DNA of 35,560 bases from Streptomyces sp. H27-H5 (GTDB lineage: Bacteria; Actinomycetota; Actinomycetes; Streptomycetales; Streptomycetaceae): NCBI RefSeq assembly GCF_026627505.1, contig NZ_JAPNLK010000083.1:1-35560 (forward strand), in the 5' to 3' direction. The translations under genes were made by a program, and so were the position numbers. This document shows, piece by piece, positions 1-6,931 of this stretch (its first letter is position 1; every line of letters begins with the position of its first letter). The notes under the pieces are model-generated. The model was not told where the DNA came from, made no database searches, and was given only the letters and a program-made list of their open reading frames with translations.

Positions 1-19
1 ATTTCACTTCAGAGGTGCC

Positions 20-799
20 TTGCTGGTTGGTACTGGTGGAAGCGTCAGAACTCCCATCATCCCAGGTCAGCAGGCACCTCTTCTGGTTTCTCCGTCCACA
101 GCCCGACCACTACACGGTGGATCGAGGATCAAAGCATGGTGTCGAGCCTGCTCCGCAGACGATCAGACCCCTGACTTGATCGCGGCAAACAGGCAGTCCG
201 CCAATGCTCATGTGCAGTGGAGAGGACTCCAACGGAGCGGTCTCCGTCGCCTGCAAGAGTCCACAGGCGACCTGTACCAACAAACCAAAGGGTTCCGGGT
301 CTACGTTTCCGACGTGGTCCCCGGATTCCTCCAGACGCCCGGTTACGCCGCTGCTCTTCTGTCGTCCATCGCGGACTTCCGGGGAACCCCCAACGACGTC
401 AGTGAGGCCGTGGCCGCCCGCATAAGGCGTAACGCGGTGCTGAGCAACGGCGCACGCCGGTTCTCGTTCGTCCTGGAGGAGTCCGTATTGCGGTATCGCC
501 TGTGCAGTGCCGAGACCATGGCGGCGCAGCTTGGCCACCTACTCGGGGTTATGGATCTCCAGAATGTCGCCGTGGGCATCGTCCCCTTCTCAGCACAACG
601 GACCGTGTGGCCGATGCCCACTTTCACGATCTTCGATGACGCCAGGGTGCATGCGGACAGTCTGGATGCTGCTTCCACCCTCATACAGCCCAGCCAAGTC
701 GAGCTGTACGCCAGAGCCTTCGAACGGCTCTCACAAGGAGCCGCGCGGGGTGCTGCTGCACGGTCTCTCATAGCGGGTGCTCTGGCGGCCCTGAACTGA
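20..799 (+). CDS. DUF5753-type XRE regulator, N-terminus missing or degenerate
   Basis: The protein from about residue 37 onward reads like the C-terminal DUF5753 sensor region of Streptomyces XRE-family regulators: KAWCRAC, DLIAANRQ, LQRSGLRRLQES, FRVYVSDVVPGFLQTPGYA, then the R..RRNAVL block and a conserved IVPF segment. In this family a helix-turn-helix of about 65 residues lies immediately before the WCRAC motif. Here that stretch is short, and only VSPSTARPLHGG faintly resembles a recognition helix. The TTG at base 20 is only the first start-like codon; the frame is open to the left edge, so the true 5' end may lie outside the window. Either the gene is cut by the window or its DNA-binding part has decayed. 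No DUF397 partner gene follows. It sits just inside the presumed attachment site, which fits a regulator carried by an integrated element. Confidence 0.6.
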   Translation: MLVGTGGSVRTPIIPGQQAPLLVSPSTARPLHGGSRIKAWCRACSADDQTPDLIAANRQSANAHVQWRGLQRSGLRRLQESTGDLYQQTKGFRVYVSDVVPGFLQTPGYAAALLSSIADFRGTPNDVSEAVAARIRRNAVLSNGARRFSFVLEESVLRYRLCSAETMAAQLGHLLGVMDLQNVAVGIVPFSAQRTVWPMPTFTIFDDARVHADSLDAASTLIQPSQVELYARAFERLSQGAARGAAARSLIAGALAALN

Positions 800-853
800 G
801 TCCTCTGGCGGCCGGCAGCAGTCTCTGCACCGGGATGGACCGGGATGGTCACG

Positions 854-915
854 TGACCAACGCATGACCAACAGCGGTCCGAAACAGGCAGAAACAGCAG
901 GTGAGGGTGACCAAC
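854..915 (+). repeat. Direct repeats TGACCAAC, possible integrase arm-type sites
   Basis: TGACCAAC occurs three times in the same orientation, at 854-861, 865-872 and 908-915. Two copies of GAAACAG lie between them at 881-887 and 891-897. The cluster is 60 to 160 bases from the tRNA 3' end at 993-1016. Tyrosine integrases of actinobacterial integrative elements typically bind short direct repeats beside the core site. The role is inferred from position and spacing; no integrase gene is visible in the window. Confidence 0.35.
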
Positions 916-975
916 CGTGGCGGGCCGGGGATGGCCTGCACGCGGGGATTTATGCAGGTCAGCTAACTAAGAAGC

Positions 976-1016
976 TGGTGTCCGAGTGGAGAGTTCAAGT
1001 CCCCCCTCGGACACCA
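976..1016 (+). other. tRNA 3' end (tRNA-Leu-like) in an inverted repeat: probable attR
   Basis: Bases 993-1016 have the form of a tRNA 3' end: T-loop GTTCAAGTC, the 3' T-stem strand CCCCC, acceptor strand CTCGGAC, discriminator A and encoded CCA. It resembles the end of Streptomyces tRNA-Leu from memory. The D arm, anticodon and variable arms are absent, so it is not a working tRNA gene. The 5' side instead carries TGGTGTCCGAG (976-986), the perfect reverse complement of CTCGGACACCA (1006-1016). A tRNA terminator follows directly. This is what is left on the distal side when an element integrates into a tRNA gene and carries a copy of its 3' end. The complete tRNA would lie to the left of the window. 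Confidence 0.6.
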
Positions 1017-1021
1017 GCACG

Positions 1022-1047
1022 AAAGCCCCACTTCGGTGGGGCTTTTT
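1022..1047 (+). terminator. Rho-independent terminator of the tRNA locus
   Basis: A perfect stem AAAGCCCCAC / GTGGGGCTTT with a TTCG tetraloop and a run of five T. It lies six bases after the tRNA CCA end, the usual arrangement downstream of a Streptomyces tRNA, and marks this side as original chromosome. Confidence 0.85.
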
Positions 1048-1092
1048 GCGTTGTGCGGCATCATGGCCCTGAACGGGGCGAGGGGGAGAGAC

Positions 1093-2774
1093 GTGTCGCA
1101 GCACCATCCGCGCAACAGGCCTGTGATCGCCGGGCGTTACCGGTTGGAGGAGCGGTTGGGCAGAGGCGGGATGGGAACCGTCTGGCGCGCGACCGACGAG
1201 TTGCTCGGCCGGTCGGTCGCCGTCAAGGAGCTCCACGTCGGGGACGGAACGGAAGCCGCCGGCGCCCTGCGGGAAGCGCGCACCGTCGCGCAGGTCAGGC
1301 ACCCCCACGTGGTCGTCGTCCACGATGTGGTGGAGGACGACGGGCGGCCGTAACATCGTGATGGAACTCGTCGACGGCGGATCCCTCGCGGACCGGCTCA
1401 CCGCCACGGGCCCGCTGGACCCCGCCGAGACCGCCCGCACCGGGCTCGCCCTGCTCGGCGCCCTCACCGCGGCCCACGCCCGCGGGGTGCTCCACCGGGA
1501 CGTCAAGCCCGCCAACGTCCTGATGGAGACCGGCACCGACCGGGTGGTCCTGACCGACTTCGGCATCGCCCACCTCGCCGGCGCCACCACCCTCAGCGAG
1601 ACCGGAGCCTTCGTCGGCTCACCCGAGTACACCTCGCCCGAACGCATGCAGGGCGCCGCCGCGGGACCCGAATCCGACCTGTGGTCGCTGGGCGCCCTGC
1701 TGTGCGCGGCCCTGACGGGGGAATCGCCCTTCCACCGGGACTCCCTCGGCGGGGTGCTGCACGCCGTCGTCCACGACGAGATCCGCCCGCCGGCGAAGGC
1801 GGGGCCGCTGCTGCCGGTCATCCGCGGCCTGCTGGACCGGGATCCGGAGCGACGGTTGGACGCACCGGAGACGCGGCGGCTGCTGTCGGCGTACGTGGCC
1901 ACCGGCACCATGCCCCTGCTCGACCGGGCCGCCGCCCCCACCCCGCCCGCCGGGACCTCCGGCCGCAAGGCGGCAACCGGCACCGGCACCCCGCCCGGCT
2001 ACTCCCCGACCGAGCACGTGGCCCGGCCGGCCGGGCCCGCCGCCCCCGCCCGCCCGGCCCTGCGGATCGGGCTGGTCGTGGCCCTGGTCGTCCTGGCGGT
2101 CGTCGCCACCGTGACCGTGACCTCGCTGCTCGACAACGGGTCGCGGGGCCGGACCGACACGGCCGGCCCCGCCTCCGGCGCCCCGGCCGCGGACCGGTCG
2201 CCACGAACGGCGAACGGCGAGCGGGGCCCCGGCCTCCCCGAGCCCCGCGAACGCCGCCCCCTCGCCCCCGGCGACCCCCACCCCTGCCGGGTCGCGGACA
2301 CAGCCCGAGCGTTCCGCGCCCACCAAGCCCGCGCCCGCCGGCTACCGCACCGTCGTCGACCGGGAGGGGTTCAGCCTCGCCGTGCCCCAGGGGTACCGGC
2401 GCACCGCCGACGACCAGCGGGTCTTCTACGTCTCCCCGGACGGGGCCTTCCGGATCGGCATCAAGTCGACGCCGCCCGTCGCCGGCGGGCCGCCCGCGGC
2501 GATGAAGGCCTCCGACACGGCCGGCCCCGACACCAATCCCGGCTACCGCGACAACACCGTCGTGCGGACCACCCACAACGGACTGCCCGCCGCACTGTGG
2601 GAGTTCACCTGGAACGGTTTCACCGCGGCGGAGGGTCCCCGGCACACCTTCGACCTCTGCTGGGACGAGAACGGCGGCATGTACGACGTCTGGGTCTCCG
2701 CCCCGGTGGGACGGCTCGGCGAGGCGCGGAGCCACTTCGACGCGGCGCTGGACTCCTTCGTCCCCCCGGCCTGA
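1093..2774 (+). pseudogene. Ser/Thr protein kinase with two frameshifts
   Basis: A PknB-type membrane kinase in three reading frames. Frame 1 (1093-1353) has the P-loop GRGGMGTVW and the VAIK-type AVKEL, and ends at TAA 1351 after DDGRP. Frame 2 (from about 1353) resumes with IVMELVDGGS and carries HRDVKPANVLM, LTDFGIAHL, GSPEYTSPER and a transmembrane helix near 2065-2130. Frame 3 takes over near 2190-2215 through a Pro/Ala/Ser linker and encodes an extracytoplasmic domain ending at 2774 (GFSLAVPQGYRR, YDVWVSAPVG). Deleting one A at 1352-1353 would restore GRPYIVMELV. GTG 1093 is preferred because GGGGGAG lies just upstream. All catalytic motifs are intact, so this is either a recent pseudogene or two sequencing indels. 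Its stop lies 6 bases from the convergent neighbour. Confidence 0.8.
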
Positions 2775-2780
2775 GTCCCG

Positions 2781-4622
2781 TCACGTCTCGTCCGTCCCCA
2801 GGACCACCAGCCCTCCCGGCGCGGTCAGGCTGCCGGGGGTGAGCGGCGCGAAGGTGTGGGGGAGCGCCAGCCGCGGCCGTTCGGCGTCCTCCGGTACGGC
2901 GGCGAAGAGGTAGGCGGCCGCCGCGACCGGGTCGCTGACCAGATGGGGGCCGTCCGCGCCGGCGCCACCACCGACCGGGGTACGGAACAGCTTCCGCAGG
3001 TGCCGCAGGGTCTCCGGGGTGATCCCGGCCGGCGAGACCGGCGGGACCGGGGGGCTCGGAGTGTTCGCCGCCCCCGTGACGTCCGCCCGCACGGCGGGGG
3101 CCTCCGCCGGTATCGCGCCCGACAGGAGGAGGGCCAGGAGCACCGGCACCGCCGTGCGGCGCAAGGCGTCGCCGGCCCGCCGCAGCCGGTGCGCGTGCGG
3201 CGCGGGCAGCGACAGCCCGAGACAGCCGGCGGCCGCGCCGCCCACGGCCGGCGCGACCGGGCAGCCGGCCCCGGGGGAGCAGGCGCGCAGATCGAAGACC
3301 GGGATGCCCGACGCCATCGGGTCGAGGGCGTGGAACAGGATGCGGCCGTCCGTGACGACCGCCGGCGGGGTCGACGCGACCGGGCGGCGCCGCGCCACGT
3401 GGTCCGCGCCGAGGTCGTGGTCGAGGCCGGTGAACGGGCACGCCCCGATGCCTGCGGCGTGCGCACCGGCGCGGAAGTCCGGCCACCTCCACCCCGGTGG
3501 AGCGCCGGCCCCGTCCGCCGGCCGCGGGATGCGGGCCTCCGCGTCCGGGTACGGGCCGAGGTGGACGGCGGCCTCCACGCCGTCCCGCGCCAAGGCCCGC
3601 CGGAGCTGCCCCGCGAGGCCCGCCAGGACCGCGAGGCCCGGGGCGGCGAGCCGGTCCAGGGCCGGCCCGCGGCCGTAGAGCCCCGCGACGGGGCGACAGG
3701 CGTACCCCTCCTCGCACAGCATCGACAGCAGCGGCGCGAGCTCCGCTTCGGCCAGGCCCGATTCCCGCCCCAGTTGGCAGGTCCGCACACCCAGCGGGCG
3801 ACGTTCCAGGACGCGTACGACGGCCAGCGCGCGGCGGGCCTGCGCGAGGGCCTCGCCCGCGGCGCCGAGGGATCCGCCGGCACGGGAGGCCCCGGTCACG
3901 GGCGGCCGGCGCGGCGGGCCCGCACCCGGTGCGGCCGGTGCGGGCGGCGCCGGCGCGGGGCGGAACGCCGCCAGCACGGTCGTCAGCCCCGGTTTGGGCA
4001 GCGGCACCGGCCCCAGATCGGGATCGTCGAGCTGGTCCACGTAGCGCAGGACCGCCGCCTGCGCGCACAGCCGGACCTCGCGCAGCTCCCGGTGGCCGGC
4101 GGGTCGGTAGCCGCGACGGCCCAGCTCCCGGGCCCAGACGCGGGCGTCGTGGTGCTCGCCGCGCCGGGAGTGGTCGAGGAAGAGGCAGTAGGCGGCCGCC
4201 GCGGTCCGGGGCCGCCCGGAGCCGGCCGCGAACTGCCACCAGAACCGGGCCCCTTCGCGGAGACCGGACAGGTGCAGCAGGCAGCCGAAGACCACCGCGC
4301 CGGCCAGGTCGGTGTGCCCGCCGCGGGCGAAGGAGGTGAGCCGGGCCTCCGCGTTCGGATCGCACACGGCGCCCAGGCAGGCCGACTTCAGGTCGCGCCG
4401 GGCCCGCTCGGCGTCGAGCGGCACGTCCCGGGCCGGGTCGCTCCAGCCGAGGGGGGAGCCGCGTCGTGCGCGGCCGGCGGGCGTCCGGGGGGAGCGCAGC
4501 AACCGGGCCTCGGCCGTGCCGAGGTCGTAGTGCGGATAGCGGTCGCGGACGCCCGCCCGGGCCAGGAACTCGGCCAGGGAGCGAGGGGTCCCGTCGCGGT
4601 CCCGGCTCTCGCGCGGCCTCAT
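2781..4622 (-). CDS. Large regulator with central IclR-like winged helix and effector module
   Basis: A 613-residue protein. Residues about 75-215 are helix-rich and resemble TPR-like repeats (GGHTDLAGAVVFGCLLHLSG, AAAAYCLFLDHSRRGE). After a Pro/Ala linker, residues about 262-325 look like an IclR-type winged helix (ALAVVRVLERRPLGVRTCQL, SGLAEAELAPLLSMLCEEGY). Residues about 330-480 resemble the IclR effector domain (GVEAAVHLGPYPD, DFRAGAHAAGIGACP, ITDGRIL-like TDGRILFHALDP). A hydrophobic stretch near 512-525 precedes a low-complexity linker and a C-terminal tail of unknown role. It starts with the ATGA overlap on the sigma-like gene, so the two are translationally coupled. I infer that it senses a small molecule and acts together with that sigma factor. 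The domain order is unusual, because IclR proteins are normally about 250 residues. Confidence 0.6.
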   Translation of the reverse strand: MRPRESRDRDGTPRSLAEFLARAGVRDRYPHYDLGTAEARLLRSPRTPAGRARRGSPLGWSDPARDVPLDAERARRDLKSACLGAVCDPNAEARLTSFARGGHTDLAGAVVFGCLLHLSGLREGARFWWQFAAGSGRPRTAAAAYCLFLDHSRRGEHHDARVWARELGRRGYRPAGHRELREVRLCAQAAVLRYVDQLDDPDLGPVPLPKPGLTTVLAAFRPAPAPPAPAAPGAGPPRRPPVTGASRAGGSLGAAGEALAQARRALAVVRVLERRPLGVRTCQLGRESGLAEAELAPLLSMLCEEGYACRPVAGLYGRGPALDRLAAPGLAVLAGLAGQLRRALARDGVEAAVHLGPYPDAEARIPRPADGAGAPPGWRWPDFRAGAHAAGIGACPFTGLDHDLGADHVARRRPVASTPPAVVTDGRILFHALDPMASGIPVFDLRACSPGAGCPVAPAVGGAAAGCLGLSLPAPHAHRLRRAGDALRRTAVPVLLALLLSGAIPAEAPAVRADVTGAANTPSPPVPPVSPAGITPETLRHLRKLFRTPVGGGAGADGPHLVSDPVAAAAYLFAAVPEDAERPRLALPHTFAPLTPGSLTAPGGLVVLGTDET

Positions 4623-5212
4623 GACTCGACGGACGCGTCGAGCAGCCGGGCGAGTCGACGGTGCGCCTGGCCGAGCTGCGAGCGGACCGTGGCCTCGTCG
4701 ACACCCATCACCGAGGCGGCTTCCCCGGGCGTGCACTGGAGCCCGTACCGCAGCATCACGGTGTCCCGCTGCCGCTCGGCGAGCCGCGAGACGGCCGAGT
4801 AGAAGCGGATGGTGTCGGTCAGCACCTCGTACTGGTCGCAGTGGGCTTCCTTGAGCGCCGCCTCGAAGGCGCTGATGTCCATCGGCCGGGGGCACGGGAC
4901 GCGCCGGTGCTGCCGATCGACGATCCGTTGTTTGAGGACGGTCCAGGCGTAGGCGTCCAGGCGGTCCATGTGCAGCATGCGGAGCCAGTCGTTCATGAGC
5001 GTGTCGAAGGTGGCGTCGACCGCGTCCTCGGCGGCGGCGTCGGAGCCCAGCTGGAGATAGGCGAACCGCATGTAGGCGGGCCGCCGGTTGGTGTGGAAGG
5101 CCCAGTACGACAGGCGCGCGGGCGGATCCCACTGGGTCATCGGAGTCGGCTGCCGTCGCCGGCTCGGCAGCCCCACGGCCCCGCCGGACTCCTCCGGTCC
5201 GCCATCGTTCAC
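4619..5212 (-). CDS. ECF-like RNA polymerase sigma factor
   Basis: 197 residues. Region 2 is recognisable in YLQLGSDAAAEDAVDATFDT followed by WLRMLHMDRLDAYAWTVLKQ. Region 4 is clear in LAERQRDTVMLRYGLQCTPG then VMGVDEATVRSQLGQAHRRL. It probably directs RNA polymerase to a small regulon, and the next gene overlaps its stop codon by four bases. No anti-sigma factor with a ZAS motif is visible; the downstream IclR-like protein or the divergent membrane protein could take that role, which is inference. An internal ATG at 5140 would give a more typical N-terminus, so the start is not settled. Confidence 0.65.
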   Translation of the reverse strand: MNDGGPEESGGAVGLPSRRRQPTPMTQWDPPARLSYWAFHTNRRPAYMRFAYLQLGSDAAAEDAVDATFDTLMNDWLRMLHMDRLDAYAWTVLKQRIVDRQHRRVPCPRPMDISAFEAALKEAHCDQYEVLTDTIRFYSAVSRLAERQRDTVMLRYGLQCTPGEAASVMGVDEATVRSQLGQAHRRLARLLDASVES

Positions 5213-5327
5213 CGCTCCACCCCATCCCCTGAGCCCTCATCCCCTGGGCGCTCGCACCGCCAGCGTGTCAGCGCGGGCGCACTCGAAGGGCGTAGAGAAG
5301 AAAGCTGGAAGCAATCGGCACAGTGGT

Positions 5328-5352
5328 GATCGACTTGCGACCAACTTCGATC
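5328..5352. promoter_or_regulatory. Inverted repeat GATCGA/TCGATC in the divergent promoter region
   Basis: GATCGA at 5328-5333 and its inverse TCGATC at 5347-5352 lie in the 254-base region between the sigma-like gene and the divergent gene at 5467. It could be an operator, but the arms are short and no clear -35/-10 pair is visible. Confidence 0.2.
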
Positions 5353-5466
5353 GAGCCGCCCCTCAACCGGCGCATACGCATATGCCGTTCGCGTGCCGGA
5401 CCCTGCGGCACCGTCCCGACCGCACACCGCGTGTGACCATCCCAAGATTCACTCGTTTGTCGGAGC

Positions 5467-6660
5467 GTGGGCACATCGCAGCGATTCGGTACCACCGCGG
5501 TCGAGCAGGCCGAGGCCGTCATCGTCGAGCAGTACCCCCGACTGGTACGGCTCGCCTACGTGACGCTCCCCGGGACATCGGGGCGGCACGCACGCGTACT
5601 GCTGGCGCACAGAGCCGTGCAGCGCGCGCTCCCGCACACCCGGGGAGGAGGCCCCGGAGTCGCCGGGCCTGGCGGCCCCGACAGCCCCGGCGCCCCGCTG
5701 GAGGACGTACGGGTACGCGTGCTCCGCGCCTCCCTCGCCCGGGCCGGCCGGACCCGCGCCGCCCTGGCCCGGCTCTCCTGGCCACCCGCCCCGCCCTTCG
5801 TCTGGGGGTTGCGGTTGTGGCCCCCGGCCGGCGGGATCGACGAGGCCGCCCGACTGCCGGCCGGGGCATCCGCCCCGGTACGGGCCGCCTTCGTGCTGCA
5901 CCGGCTGGACGGCCTGCCCGAGGAGAGCGTCGTACGACTGCTCCGCGCGGCCGGCGCCGCCGACCCGGCCGACGCCGTCCGCGAGGCGGTCGCGGTGCCC
6001 GTGGGGGACCTGGGCGACGCGGGGGACACCGCCGACCCGGACGCCGGGCCCCGCGCGGGGGAGGCGTTCCTGCGGGCCCTGCGGAACCCGGAGTTCGACG
6101 CCAGCGTGGTCAGTGCCCGTCCCACCGACCTGCTGCGCCGGCGCCGCCGGGCCCGGGCCGTGTGGGCCGCGACGGCCGCGCTCGCCGTCGTCGGCGGGGT
6201 CCTGGCGGCCCACACCGCGTCGAGGGCGCCCGACACCCGGCCGCTCGCCGGGCCCGTGGCCGACTCGGAACTCCCCGACGGAGGCGGTCGGGCCGTCTGG
6301 TCCTGCACCCGGGCCTCCGGCTGGGCCGGCCCCGGGGACGTGCTCGTCCAACTGCGCCCGCCCTCGGGCCCGCCGCAGGACGTGGCGCGGGCGCGGGCCA
6401 CCGCCGCCTGCGGCCGCTTCGGGCAGCACCTGCTCGCGGGCGCCCGCTGGCGCTCCCCGGCCGGTCGTTGGTACCAGCTCGCCGCCGGCAGCCGGGAGGT
6501 CACGGGGATCACCGCGACCGGCGCGGTCCGCGCGGAGAGCAAGGGGCGCAGTCTCGTCGCCCCCGCCGGCGCCCGGGGCGCCGCGGTCCGGCTGACCGGG
6601 AGGCCGGCGAGCGGCGCCGGGATCACCGCGCTCGACGGGGCGGCCGGCGGCCGGGACTGA
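5467..6660 (+). CDS. Membrane protein with degenerate sigma-70-like N-terminus
   Basis: 397 residues. The first 185 or so look like a decayed ECF sigma factor: a region-2-like segment VEQYPRLVRLAYVTLPG and ARVLLAHRAVQRAL, and a region-4-like segment VRAAFVLHRLDGLPEESVVR with VRLLRAAGAADPADAVREAV. Then come basic residues (LLRRRRRARAVW), one transmembrane helix (AATAALAVVGGVLAAHTAS) and about 150 residues likely outside the cell, with two Cys (WSCTRASGW, AACGRFGQH) that could form a disulfide. It is divergent from the sigma/IclR-like pair. I infer a membrane-bound regulator or anti-sigma-like partner. GTG 5467 is the first start in this open frame; the nearby GGAG is too close to be a good ribosome binding site. 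Confidence 0.55.
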   Translation: MGTSQRFGTTAVEQAEAVIVEQYPRLVRLAYVTLPGTSGRHARVLLAHRAVQRALPHTRGGGPGVAGPGGPDSPGAPLEDVRVRVLRASLARAGRTRAALARLSWPPAPPFVWGLRLWPPAGGIDEAARLPAGASAPVRAAFVLHRLDGLPEESVVRLLRAAGAADPADAVREAVAVPVGDLGDAGDTADPDAGPRAGEAFLRALRNPEFDASVVSARPTDLLRRRRRARAVWAATAALAVVGGVLAAHTASRAPDTRPLAGPVADSELPDGGGRAVWSCTRASGWAGPGDVLVQLRPPSGPPQDVARARATAACGRFGQHLLAGARWRSPAGRWYQLAAGSREVTGITATGAVRAESKGRSLVAPAGARGAAVRLTGRPASGAGITALDGAAGGRD

Positions 6661-6931
6661 ACGCCGGGACCGGACGCCGCCCCCGGACCCCTCGGGCGCG
6701 GCCGTCCACCCCGCGGCCGCCGGTCGGGGCCCCGGCCCTCCGGCTGTAGCATGGCCCCATCGCGAGGGCCGTGACGGAGAGGTCACTGTCCTCGCTTTTG
6801 TGTTCGGTCCACCCGTGGAAAATGCGGGACGGCGCCTTTCGGCGGTTCGATACGATGAACAGCATCACGATCCGTCACGACGGGTCGTCACGCGTAAATC
6901 CGTACAAATGAAACGAATGGAGCATCCGAGG

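Noticed and set aside
976..1016. A complete tRNA gene
   Set aside because: No D, anticodon or variable arm is present, so it is only a 3' fragment.
2620..4704. A 694-codon minus-strand frame overlapping the IclR-like gene
   Set aside because: Arg/Pro/Gly-rich shadow of the real gene in another frame.
6661..6931. T-box or SAM riboswitch before metG
   Set aside because: No specifier loop, T-box sequence or other conserved riboswitch core could be recognised.
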